Of a DNA stretch of 64,000 nt, positions 50,292-60,036 are shown in pieces. How positions within the stretch are numbered: the first letter of the stretch is position 1; every line of letters starts with the position of its first letter. A program made the translations under genes and the position numbers. The notes beneath the pieces are model-generated. The model was not told the DNA's origin. It did not search any database and saw only the letters and a list, made by a program, of their open reading frames with translations. Source of the stretch: Variovorax gossypii (GTDB lineage: Bacteria > Pseudomonadota > Gammaproteobacteria > Burkholderiales > Burkholderiaceae_C); the NCBI RefSeq assembly GCF_003965815.1, contig NZ_RXOE01000005.1:248001-312000 (forward strand), given 5' to 3'.

Positions 50292-50514
50292 GTCGCTCCG
50301 CCTGTGGAAACGCGTCGAAGCTCGCAATTTCTGCTGCTCCAGCAGCAGCCGAGCACCACATCTGCTGCGCGCGGCGCATCGGCGCGCCTCCGCTGCTGCC
50401 ATGGAAGCAAAACAAGGATCGATATACGGATCGCATCGTTGGCCGGGCGCATGGTCGCCGCCAACATGCTGCTGGCGCAGCATCCGTGCTGCCTGCACAT
50501 CACCGAGGGCCTGT
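50292..50514. other. Divergent control region between ssuD and the second SfnC-like gene
   Basis: About 220 bp without a called gene. CTGCTGCT-CC-AGCAGCAG (50331-50348) is an 8+2+8 inverted repeat. Cys-rich readings occur on both strands (for example MCRQHGCCASS starting at 50500 on the minus strand), but they do not close as short peptides. Activator sites for SfnR are likely here. No sigma-54 site facing right was found. Confidence 0.45.
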
Positions 50515-51707
50515 GTGAGTTCAGTGAGTTCAGTTCTTTCCATTCCCGTTTCCGAATCACCTCGCGACGTTGCCCGCGACCTCATGCAGCGCTTCGCGGC
50601 GACTGCGGTGGAACGCGACGAGCGCGGCGGCACACCGAAGGCCGAACGCGATGCCCTGCGCGAGAGCGGCCTGCTCGCGCTCAGCATCCCGCGCGAATTC
50701 GGCGGCGGCGGCGCGGACTGGCGCGAGACGCTCGATGTCGTGCGCCTGCTCGCGCAGGCCGACAGTTCGCTCGCGCACGTGTTCGGCTTTCATCACCTGA
50801 TGCTCGCCACGGTGCGCCTCTTCGCGCGACCCGTGCAATGGCAGCCGTGGTTCGAGCAGACCGCGCGCCGACGATGGTTCTGGGGCAATGCGCTCAATCC
50901 GCTGGACGACCGCACGGTGTCGAGCGCGCACGAGGGCTGGCGCGAATTCACCGGGCAGAAGAGCTTCTGCTCGGGCGCGCTCGACTCCGAGATGCTGATC
51001 GCCTCGGCGCGTGAGGAAGGCAGCGGCGCCTTCATCGTCGCGGCGGTACCCACCGGCCGCTCGGGCATCTTCGTCGCACCCGACTGGAACAACATCGGCC
51101 AGCGCCAGACCGACAGCGGCAGCGTGACCTTCGAGAAGGTGCGTGTCGAGCAGCACGAGGTGCTGTCCGATCCAGGCCCGCTCTCGACCCCCTTCGCCTG
51201 CCTGCGGCCGTTGGTATCGCAGCTCGTGCTGGCCAACATCTACCTCGGCATCGCAGAGGGTGCCTTCGACGACGCGAGGCACTACACGCTGCACGAGTCG
51301 CGCCCCTGGCATGCGGCCAAGGTTGCGCAGATGCACGAAGACCCCTACGTGCTCGGCCACTACGGCGACTTCTGGGTCGGCCTGGAGAGCGTGCGGGTGC
51401 TGGCCGACCGCGCGGCCGACCGGCTCGATGCGGCATGGCGGCGTGGCCCCGCGCTAACCGAAGCCGAGCGCGGCGAGGTCGCGGTGGCCGTGGCCACCGC
51501 CAAGGTCGCGGCAACGAACACGGGGCTGGAGATCTGTACGCGCATGTTCGACGTGGCCGGCGCACGTGCCACGCACGGCGGCCTGCGGCTCGACCGCCAC
51601 TGGCGCAACCTGCGCACCCAGTCCCTGCACGACCCCGTGGCCTACAAGCTGCGCGAGCTCGGCGAATGGGCCCTCAAGCAGCAATACCCCGTACCGACCT
51701 TCTACTC

Positions 51708-51711
<4 letters not shown>
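50515..51711 (+). CDS. DszC/SfnC-like flavin-dependent monooxygenase (acyl-CoA dehydrogenase fold), copy 2
   Basis: This 398-residue paralogue of the 47897-49087 protein shares GGTPKAERDALRESGLLALS, WFWGNALNPLDDRT, KSFCSGALDSEMLIAS, NIGQRQTDSGSV, DPGPLSTPFACLRPL and LDRHWRNLRTQSLHDPV. The start is GTG at 50515 with GAGG upstream. The frame remains open far upstream as a shadow of ssuD. Its stop overlaps sfnR as ATGA, tying it to the regulator. Two such paralogues flanking ssuD suggest distinct substrates. Confidence 0.85.
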
Positions 51712-52850
<1,139 letters not shown>

Positions 52851-53035
52851 CGGCGCCCATGCTTCTTCGAATATATGAATTTATGCTTTGTCAAAAAATA
52901 TAGAGGCTCGAAGACGGGCATCGCCCACACGCGCTAGGGGCAACTGCGTCACGAACTAGTTCTAACCATGACGCGCGCCGTCCGCCTCGGCATCTACGCC
53001 TAACACGAGGCCTGCAAAGACGAATATTGAAGGAC
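52851..53035. other. Intergenic stretch between sfnR and the IS3 remnant
   Basis: About 185 bp with an AT-rich patch right after sfnR (52866-52906, including GAATATATGAATTTATGC) and the palindrome GAACTAGTTC (52953-52962). No gene and no clear terminator. The AT-rich patch may be a lost promoter or part of an insertion junction. Confidence 0.4.
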
Positions 53036-53460
53036 CTGTCGACATTACCGATCAAACGGCAGGCTGAAATCGTGAGCATCAGCCGCCGCTGCGCGTATCA
53101 CGGGCCAAGCCGGTGAGCGATGCAGACCTGACGCTGATGCATCACATCGACAAGCTGCACCTGGAGTTGCCATTCGCTGGCGTGCGCATGCTGCGTATCT
53201 GCTGCGCAGCAAAGGTGTCACCGGGGGGAAAGCTCGACTTCGGTGGACACCGAGTTCTGTACCAACGCGGTCGAGGAAGCGATCGCCAGATAGGGCACAC
53301 CCGAGATCTTCAACACTGATCAAGGCAGCCAATTTGCGAGTGTAGCCTTCACCAGCCTGCTCGTTGGCCACGGTATCTGCGTCTCAATGGATGGCAATGA
53401 CTGCTGGAGCGACAACGAGTTCATCGAGCGGCTGTGGCAATCCATCAAGTATGGGGAGAC
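53036..53460 (+). pseudogene. IS3-family transposase OrfB remnant
   Basis: Parts of an IS3-type integrase are readable in shifting frames. LPIKRQAEIVSISRRCAYHG, then PVSDADLTLMHHIDKLHLEL with PFAGVRML, belong to the N-terminal half. After an internal deletion come VEEAIAR, a stop, GTPEIFNTDQGSQFASVAFT and SMDGNDCWSDNEFIERLWQS with IKYGE. The second Asp (NTDQGSQF) and the Glu (NEFIERLW) of the DDE triad survive, while the first Asp region is deleted. Stop codons and a frameshift show it is dead. No flanking inverted repeats recognised. Confidence 0.8.
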
Positions 53461-53559
53461 TTTCCACGTAAAAATCTTCGGAGTCTGCTCACACGGACGG
53501 CACCAGTTCTGCCGCATGGACAATGCGTGGAGCACACGACACAACAGGGAGGAGTGGCC

Positions 53560-55464
53560 ATGTCATGGTGGAAGCGCCTTTTCAGGAATCGAACCGCCGG
53601 AATGGATGAGGTCGATCCGTACGCCGCGCACGAGTCCGACAAGAAGCCTGCGGCCGAATTCCGAACCGGCACCGCCGAGTTCGAGCTCTTCATCGCTCAG
53701 AGCGAACTCGATGGCGGGGAGAACCTGGCGCACGGTGCCGAGCACCTCGCCAACCTGCTCAAGCTGGACCCGGCCCATGCGCCCTGGCTCGCGCTGGCGC
53801 AGCAGTACGCGGCCCGCGCCGGCGCAGATCCGGTCGGCACGCTGCTGCCCGAGGCGGAAGAACGCTATGCCAGCACTGAGGCACTGCGCGCCTGGCTGTT
53901 GCAGCACGAAGGCCGGCTCGAGGAGGCGGTGGAGTTGATCGTCGCAGTCATGCAGGCGGCGCCCGACGCGAAATACCTCGACGCCTGGGTGCTCGGATGG
54001 GTCGAGCCCGAAGGCGCGCTCGAATCGATATCGTCCACGTCACAACTGCGGCTGGCCAAGGCTCTGATCGAGGCCTCCTCCGAGGCGCGGCTGGCCAGCG
54101 CGCGTAGGCTGCAGACGATGCAGCGCTGGTCGCAGGTGCTCGGACGCCTCACCCCGCCCGAGGACATGCAAGCCGCATGGCGGATGCTGCACATCGGCCT
54201 GCTGCGGCGCGCAGGACGCTTCGACGAGGCGCTGCAGGTGGCGGGCCCGCTGGCCGACGCGCCCGACTGGCATGTCGCGACCGCAATCGGCCTCGTGCTG
54301 CGGCAGCAGCGCCGCATGTCCGAAGCCGAGACAGCGTTCCGTCGCGCCATTGCGCACGCCCCCGACACCCTGAGCACCTTCCTCGAAGCGGGCGACGGCT
54401 GGCTCGAGAACGAAGACTGGCAGGCCGCGCTGGGTTGGTACGAGCAGGTGCTCGCCCGCGAGGCCGGCCATGCCTGGGCGCAGCCCTCTGCTTGGCTCTG
54501 CCAATGGAAACTCACGCAGGAGCAGGCATGGAGCGACCGCCTGCTCGATGCGGCGAAGGCCGGCAACGAACGAGCCCGGCGGCTCTGGGTCGACGCTTTC
54601 GCAGCCGTGTCCGAGCCGGAAGACGCCAGCGCCAACGTGTTGCGACAGGTGCGGGACAACCTGCTGAGCAAGCCGCGGCCGTCCGTCGCGGACCCGCTGG
54701 AGCCGCAGAAGCCCAACCGCATTTCCATGGCCGTGTCGTCGCTGGAGGCACCGTCGAACGCACTGGCCTTCGCGCTCGAATTCGCCGCGGCCGGACAGCC
54801 AGCCGAATTGGAGATGAAGTTCGAGAACATCCCGCGACCCGATCCGCGCGAACCTGTCGAACCCGTGGCATACCCGCTCTGGCGCTACACCGGCACCGAC
54901 GGCCGGGCGGCTCTGCCTGCACCGGCGGCACACGTGCAGGAGCGCATCGCCCAACTGGCCCGCGCGCCCTACCGCCCTACTGCCAACTGGGCCGCCGCGA
55001 GCCATGTGGCGCTGGCGCTGGGCCCTGCCTCGGGTGAAGACCGGTCGCTCGACGTGCTGGCCTGCATGGTGCATCCGCCGGCGCTGCCGTCTGGCACGCC
55101 CGCGTTGGCCTGGGTACCACGCGTGCAACTGGTGGCCGCGCAGGTGCTGGCGCAGGTCGACGAGGGCTGGAAAGGCTCGCGCCGCCGGGAGTTGCTGCTG
55201 TCAGTGCTGTTCGGCCCGGGTGACTGGGCCACCAACGCCGCCATCCAGGCGCTGGCGTGGATCGGCCAGGACGAACCCGCGCATGCGCTCGACATCCACC
55301 GCTGCTTCGAGCGCCTGGAAACCCACCGGCCCGACAGCGGCTATTGCTGCTGGCTAGCCACGCTCTACGACTCGTGGCGGCACCTGCCGGTGCTGTTCGA
55401 GCCGGAGCGCGAGGCGCTGGCGGCCAAGCTCGCCGAGCTTTCCAGCGACGAAGCTGAAGGCTGA
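53560..55464 (+). CDS. Large TPR-containing hypothetical protein
   Basis: This 634-residue cytoplasmic-looking protein has no signal peptide and has helical repeats of TPR type, best seen at about 90-150 and 205-310 (FDEALQVAGPLADAPDWHVA, MSEAETAFRRAIAHAPDTLS, DWQAALGWYEQVLAREAGHA). The C-terminal third (about 420-634) is a separate region, with WKGSRRRELLLSVLFGPGDW, that I do not recognise. AGGGAGGAG precedes the ATG at 53560. It lies just after the IS3 remnant with no partner genes. TPR proteins usually bind other proteins; no function can be given. Confidence 0.8.
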   Translation: MSWWKRLFRNRTAGMDEVDPYAAHESDKKPAAEFRTGTAEFELFIAQSELDGGENLAHGAEHLANLLKLDPAHAPWLALAQQYAARAGADPVGTLLPEAEERYASTEALRAWLLQHEGRLEEAVELIVAVMQAAPDAKYLDAWVLGWVEPEGALESISSTSQLRLAKALIEASSEARLASARRLQTMQRWSQVLGRLTPPEDMQAAWRMLHIGLLRRAGRFDEALQVAGPLADAPDWHVATAIGLVLRQQRRMSEAETAFRRAIAHAPDTLSTFLEAGDGWLENEDWQAALGWYEQVLAREAGHAWAQPSAWLCQWKLTQEQAWSDRLLDAAKAGNERARRLWVDAFAAVSEPEDASANVLRQVRDNLLSKPRPSVADPLEPQKPNRISMAVSSLEAPSNALAFALEFAAAGQPAELEMKFENIPRPDPREPVEPVAYPLWRYTGTDGRAALPAPAAHVQERIAQLARAPYRPTANWAAASHVALALGPASGEDRSLDVLACMVHPPALPSGTPALAWVPRVQLVAAQVLAQVDEGWKGSRRRELLLSVLFGPGDWATNAAIQALAWIGQDEPAHALDIHRCFERLETHRPDSGYCCWLATLYDSWRHLPVLFEPEREALAAKLAELSSDEAEG

Positions 55465-55562
55465 GCGCGCTGGGGCAAGCTTCGCTGCTCCTGAAACAGG
55501 GTGAGCGGGCCCTAGCGCGACGCTTCACGGCTGGCTGGTCGGAAACGACGTCCTGATATGCG

Positions 55563-55823
55563 TCAGAGAACGCTGTCGGCGGGTTCCGTCTCCGTATCCG
55601 CCGTCTCTATCCAGTCGATGCATCGGCACTTGAGCATGTCGATGCCGGCTTCGATGGAAGTGCACGGCTGGCACAGCACGAGCTTGCATCGCTGCTCGCC
55701 ATGAAGGGCCATGTCGCCCGCTGCGGAGAAGTCGCCTTCGCCGCTCTTCAACACACTGATCGTGTATGTCCACAGCCCCGAACGGCCCTCGTGGATGAAA
55801 GTATTTCCATCCATAGCACACAT
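55563..55823 (-). CDS. Small hypothetical protein
   Basis: The 86-residue frame reads like a folded small protein: NTFIHEGRSGLWTYTISVLK, then EGDFSAAGDMALHGEQRCKL and MLKCRCIDWIE. Five cysteines occur. The pattern of alternating hydrophobic residues suggests a compact alpha/beta fold, and short proteins of this style are common in Burkholderiales. An ATG at 55814 is an alternative start. No ribosome site is strong. A longer overlapping frame (55525-55875) is arginine-rich and taken as its shadow. Confidence 0.5.
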   Translation of the reverse strand: MCAMDGNTFIHEGRSGLWTYTISVLKSGEGDFSAAGDMALHGEQRCKLVLCQPCTSIEAGIDMLKCRCIDWIETADTETEPADSVL

Positions 55824-56054
55824 CAGTACTCAGTACAGGCGTGCCATCAGGATCGATAGTTGACGCAAGCAACAAGCAAATTCACGATACACGCGATACC
55901 GGTGAATGCCAACCGGCGAGACGCAGAAGGGGTTTCTTGGCCTCCCTTCGTGCCCAACCAAGACGAGGCTTGCCTTCTACGACGACAAGTTTCCCGAGAT
56001 CCATGTTCGGGTTGCGCGCCGCACGTGAGCGGCTCCTCACCATCCTTTCGTTGA

Positions 56055-57749
56055 TCAGGAGATCCGAGCCGGAAAGGCTTCTCCAATTTGCCGCGCTCTC
56101 TTGACCTCATCGGTATGCAGGTACACCGACGTGGTCGCTACGGACGCGTGCCGCAAGTTGTCTCGTACGGTGGTCAGCTCGACACCCCGTGCGAGGGCGT
56201 GGGTTGCATGGGTGTGCCGCATCCAGTGCGGTGTCGCACGCTTGAGCTTGTCCGCTACGAACGCATTCACGCTCTCCAGGGCTTGTGCGGCATGGAGAAA
56301 GAAGCGGCGCATCACAGCCCATAGGCGCGATGCACTGATCCCTGCCTCGTCCTCTGTCAAGCCTGGCAACAATGCGGTGTTCGGGCTCCAGCGAGAAGGT
56401 GTCACCGGCAAACCTCGCTGGGCCAAGTACTGATCGAGCGCGCCGCGAGCCAGCAGCGGCAGGGCGACCTTGCCGCGCTTGCTCCCCTTGCCCACGACGT
56501 TCAACCAGATATCGCCCTGCGCGTCCGGCTCGATGCTGCCCAGTCGGGCGTCGACCATTTCGCTGGGCCGAAGGCCGGTCGCGTACCAGAAATCCAGCAC
56601 AAAGCGCAGTCGCTGAGCCCCCTCCTCGCTCCATCCGCCGATCCATTCGATGCCATCGGCCGTGGAGCGGATCAGGCTCCACTCATGCTCTGTAAATACG
56701 CGAGATCCGTCGAAGGCCCCCCCGTGCCCTGCGCCCTTGACTTTCACGCCGGCGAATGGATTGGCTAGCGCGTAGCGCTGCTCGATCAGCCACCGGTACA
56801 ACGCGCCGATCACCGACAACGCATAGGCCACCGAGCGCGGTGCCAGTGCCCCTTGGAAAGGCCGCCACTCCGCAGACGTACGTGGCCGCGCCGGGCCGAC
56901 CCATCGTTCCCGCGGCGAGGGTCGTCGCAAGAATGCGCGGTACGCAATGGCATCCTCTGTCGTCAGCGATGACAGTGCCCTGCCGCGCTCGAGGATTGCC
57001 CACAGCATGAGCCGCTCTGCCTCCTTTCGGTAGGCGCGCTGGGTGGCTGCAGACTCCTGCAGCGAAAGCCAGGCCCGGACGGCCTCATAGTCATTGCTCG
57101 CCGACAGCGTACAAGTGGCCTGCGGCGCCCTGAAGGTACCTCGGGAGCCATCGACCTCCTGCGGCACGATCAGGTGTTCCCACGGTGAAATCTCGGTTTT
57201 CGGCGCGACCACCAACGCCCTCGCCCGCTCGGTCAGAACAGGGTCTGCGGCAAAGAACTCCTCGATCTGGCGCGCACCGCGCGCGCCCAACCCGGGTACG
57301 GCAGCCCACCACCGGCGCCGGCGCGGGACGCGTACCGTCAGATCCGCCAGAGTCCGAATCCCGCAGGCCTGCAAAGCACGCGCGGCGCGCGCCGGCAGCC
57401 AGCGGTCAACAGCGTCCGTCACCATCGGCGCAGGCATCGGCAATTGCTGCAGCTTTTCGATCGCGTCCCTCACCGCCCGGGCACGCTCCTCGCGCTCGGC
57501 GGTGGGATGGGCGATCAACAAGGCGAGATCGTCCCGGTGCCGCTGCCGCGCGTACTGCGCCAACTGACGCCGGATGCCACTCAGCATGGCGCGGGACGAC
57601 TGTCCAGTCGCCCTGCTCTGCCCAAGATACTGGGCCACCGCCGCGCGAGCCGGTAAACCGGCGTACCAGCCGCGCAGCGCCGCCAACTGCGACAAGGTCG
57701 GGAAACCAGCGCTTTCTGACTCCACCCCGTGCACCGTGCTCCTTTTCAT
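56055..57749 (-). CDS. Tyrosine recombinase with large N-terminal extension (integrase)
   Basis: Catalyses site-specific DNA strand exchange. The catalytic domain (about 350-560) has Arg394 in TGLRPSEMVD, Lys in GKGSKRGKV, His508 and Arg511 in HWMRHTHAT, His534 in LRHASVATT and the nucleophile Tyr543 in TSVYLHTDE, so all key residues are present. A core-binding SAM-like domain lies at about 220-330. The first 200 residues are an extra region with a helix-hairpin-helix (IRTLADLTVRVPRRR, VPGLGARGARQIEEF), as in the DUF3701-type integrases of Burkholderiales. It lies beside a solo HipA-like gene and IS debris. No attachment site was identified. Confidence 0.88.
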   Translation of the reverse strand: MKRSTVHGVESESAGFPTLSQLAALRGWYAGLPARAAVAQYLGQSRATGQSSRAMLSGIRRQLAQYARQRHRDDLALLIAHPTAEREERARAVRDAIEKLQQLPMPAPMVTDAVDRWLPARAARALQACGIRTLADLTVRVPRRRRWWAAVPGLGARGARQIEEFFAADPVLTERARALVVAPKTEISPWEHLIVPQEVDGSRGTFRAPQATCTLSASNDYEAVRAWLSLQESAATQRAYRKEAERLMLWAILERGRALSSLTTEDAIAYRAFLRRPSPRERWVGPARPRTSAEWRPFQGALAPRSVAYALSVIGALYRWLIEQRYALANPFAGVKVKGAGHGGAFDGSRVFTEHEWSLIRSTADGIEWIGGWSEEGAQRLRFVLDFWYATGLRPSEMVDARLGSIEPDAQGDIWLNVVGKGSKRGKVALPLLARGALDQYLAQRGLPVTPSRWSPNTALLPGLTEDEAGISASRLWAVMRRFFLHAAQALESVNAFVADKLKRATPHWMRHTHATHALARGVELTTVRDNLRHASVATTSVYLHTDEVKRARQIGEAFPARIS

Positions 57750-58209
57750 GATCTTCAGTTTAGCCTCGAAAAGTTACTATCGTGATAAGAAGAGTTATCT
57801 TTATAGAAGAAAAGGCTTTGACATTCCGCGGCCTCCATTCAGGTCCGAGGCCATCGCTTTTGTCTCGTGCGACCTCGGCGTGGCGCGCCTGCTGTGCGAC
57901 GCGTGCTGGTGATGCGCGAACGACACATCGTCGACAAAGCCCCTCGCGCGAACTGCTCGACCGGCCACGCCACGAGTACATCAGTCGCCTGGCCCGCGGC
58001 GATCCCGGGCTCCCTGCATCCAAGGACTTCCCGACGTCCGCAAAGTCTTCGACCGATGCAGGCGGCACGATTGGGAGTGAATCGAAGCCCACGTCACTCG
58101 GCAGGAGAGTACTCAGGAGCGGGTCGCCACGGGACTGCCGCCTCCGGAGTCGGTGGAGCCGAAGGCCTCAAATCGTCTCCGGGGCAATCAAATTTGCCCC
58201 CGACATGAA
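57750..58209. other. Intergenic stretch between integrase and hipA-like gene
   Basis: About 460 bp with an AT-rich patch next to the integrase start (57760-57825). Longer frames on each strand are rich in Arg and Ser and show no motif. No tRNA, and no direct repeats that would mark an attachment site, were seen. Confidence 0.45.
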
Positions 58210-58300
58210 ATCGTTTCACACATCGTTTCACAAATTAGATTGCCATGGTTACTCTCTCAATATAAATTTAAGATTTGATCATTCCATATATCGTTTCACA
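58210..58300 (+). promoter_or_regulatory. Three ATCGTTTCACA direct repeats at the hipA-like promoter
   Basis: Identical 11-mers lie at 58210-58220, 58222-58232 and 58290-58300. The last ends on the A of the start ATG. The segment between is AT-rich and can hold a promoter (TTGCCA at 58240, TATAAA at 58261). The kinase carries its own N-terminal winged helix and may bind these sites to control itself. Direct rather than inverted repeats are unusual for HipB-type control. Confidence 0.65.
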
Positions 58301-59685
58301 TGGCCGCTGATCCTGTTGCGATCCTCCGAGCCAAGGGGCCCCTTCAGGCTGGCGCACTTGCTGACGCGATGGACGTGAGCCGCCCTACCCTGAGCCGAGT
58401 CATCCGCGCAGCGGGGGCCGAGGTCATCATCCGCGGAAACGCCAGACGCACAAAGTACGCGGCCCGCCGCGCGCTCAGAGGGGATCTCAATCCCATCCCG
58501 CTCTTCCGAATTGATCGCGATGGCAACCAGCACGAGGTTGCCATGCTGGACCTGCTGTATCCCGACGGGACTGCCGCTGAGTTTTCCGAGAGGCTCGGCT
58601 GGCCACTGGACGACGAAATGCGGCAGGGATGGTTTGAAGGGTTGCCGTACATGTTGCAGGACATGCGACCTCAAGGCTTCCTGGGACGCAACTTCGCACG
58701 ACACCATGCAGCCTTGCTGAAGGTGAGCGATGACCCGACGACCTGGTCGGACGATGACGTGCTGTATGCGCTCTCCCTGCTCGGTACCGATGTTCCAGGC
58801 GATCTGCTTGTCGGCGAGGCTGCGGCCAGAACGTGGCTTGCGCAGGTTCAGGCGCAAAGCGAGGGTCTCGGCTCCCATGGATTGAGCGACGATCAGCTGC
58901 GGCAATCCTATCCACAACTCGCTGCAGACATGCTGGAGCTTGGCGTGGCCGGTTCGTCGGCAGGCGGGGAGTTTCCGAAGTTCACCGCCATGCGGAGCAT
59001 GGATGGGGAAGACCGGCATGTTCTCGTGAAGTTCTCCGGCTCCGATGATTCCCCAGGCACCCGGCGTTGGTCGGATCTGCTCGTGTGCGAGCACCTTGCG
59101 GCCTGCGCATTGACCACACATGCGGGCATCAAAGTGCCCCAATCAAGAATCCACCTCCTTGCGGGCCGAACATTTCTCGAGGTCGATCGGTTCGACAGGC
59201 ATGGCGCCATCGGCCGCTCTCCTGTCGTCTCCTGGAGCACCCTGAACTCGACCTTTGTCGGCAGTGGCGGGCGCCGTTGGCCAGAAGGCGTCGAGGCTCT
59301 GGTCCAGAGAGGCTGGGTCACCAACGAAGACTTGCGCTGCATCGATCTTGTCTGGCACTTCGGACAGCTCATCGGCAATACCGACATGCACGACGGCAAC
59401 CTGGCGTTCCAGCCCATCCAGGATGCCGAGCGGGCGGTACTACAGCTGGCTCCGATCTACGACATGCTTCCGATGACCTACGCTCCTGTGCGCGGCGTGG
59501 AACTTCCCCCGAGGACCTATACCCCGCAGTTGCCTCTGCCCTCCGAGCGAGGTGCCTGGCAGCGGGCTGCGCGTGCCGCAATCGCATTTTGGGAGAGCGC
59601 GGAAGCTGACAAGCGAATCAGCACCGAATTCCGGGACATGTGCGCTCAGAACTCCCGGACACTTCGAAGAAGCAGCCGTATCTGA
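58300..59685 (+). CDS. yjjJ: Solo HipA-family kinase with N-terminal HTH (YjjJ-like)
   Basis: HipA proteins are Ser/Thr kinases that halt translation; YjjJ is a HipA homologue without a HipB partner gene. The 461-residue protein has an N-terminal helix-turn-helix (12-45, with AKGPLQAGALADAMDVSRPT), the HipA N-lobe around FPKFTA (225-230) and VLVKFSGSDD, the catalytic loop LIGNTDMHDGNLAF with Asp362 and Asn367, and the metal-binding Asp388 in PIYDMLPMTY. No hipB lies upstream. The fused HTH may serve as its own operator-binding antitoxin-like domain. Repeats at 58210-58300 are candidate sites. Confidence 0.85.
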   Translation: MAADPVAILRAKGPLQAGALADAMDVSRPTLSRVIRAAGAEVIIRGNARRTKYAARRALRGDLNPIPLFRIDRDGNQHEVAMLDLLYPDGTAAEFSERLGWPLDDEMRQGWFEGLPYMLQDMRPQGFLGRNFARHHAALLKVSDDPTTWSDDDVLYALSLLGTDVPGDLLVGEAAARTWLAQVQAQSEGLGSHGLSDDQLRQSYPQLAADMLELGVAGSSAGGEFPKFTAMRSMDGEDRHVLVKFSGSDDSPGTRRWSDLLVCEHLAACALTTHAGIKVPQSRIHLLAGRTFLEVDRFDRHGAIGRSPVVSWSTLNSTFVGSGGRRWPEGVEALVQRGWVTNEDLRCIDLVWHFGQLIGNTDMHDGNLAFQPIQDAERAVLQLAPIYDMLPMTYAPVRGVELPPRTYTPQLPLPSERGAWQRAARAAIAFWESAEADKRISTEFRDMCAQNSRTLRRSSRI

Positions 59686-60036
59686 CGCTTGAACCCCAGC
59701 GCGTCCAATCACGACCGAGATTGGTCCTGGACTTCATCAGTTCTGCTTGGACCTTGAAGACAAGAAGTAGCGGCGGGGAGATCTTGGAAAAGGCACAAAT
59801 GAATGGCCACGCCGTCGAGGAACGCGGGCCACATGTCGATATCAAACCCGCCCTTACCGCTGCTCCTCCCGCACGCCACGACCGCTCGGCCATTGGCCAG
59901 GCACCGTGAGGACAACGCCTCCGCTTCGAGCGTGCTTCGCACATAGGCACCCCTGGGGCAACTGGCACATTGCGCAGTGGCTCCCCTCCAGCGGTTCGTC
60001 AACGATGCAAGTGCAGCCATGCGCCAAGGAGTCCCC
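59686..60036. other. Intergenic stretch upstream of pabAB
   Basis: About 350 bp with small frames on both strands and no family features. The short leader frame from 59977 is in phase with pabAB, but its start is a poor codon and the clear ribosome site (AAGGAG, 60026-60031) belongs to the ATG at 60037. Confidence 0.45.

Noticed and set aside
50401..50466. Further GG-N10-GC matches in the ssuD divergent region (for example TGGCGGC-GACC-ATGCG on the minus strand)
   Set aside because: In DNA this rich in G and C such minimal matches arise by chance; only the site at 50276-50291 keeps the full TGGCACG block.
50292..50514. Cys-rich readings such as MCRQHGCCASS upstream of ssuD, considered as a cysteine-sensing leader peptide
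   Set aside because: The frame does not stop before ssuD and runs on out of frame through it; no ribosome site; no hairpin pair seen for attenuation.
58210..58300. The three ATCGTTTCACA repeats considered as a CRISPR array
   Set aside because: Repeats are only 11 bp, spacers are 1 and 57 bp, and there are no cas genes; an operator array fits better.
57782..58378. A 198-codon plus-strand frame between the integrase and hipA-like gene
   Set aside because: Ser/Arg-rich with no motif, no ribosome site, and it runs through the operator repeats into the hipA-like gene out of frame.
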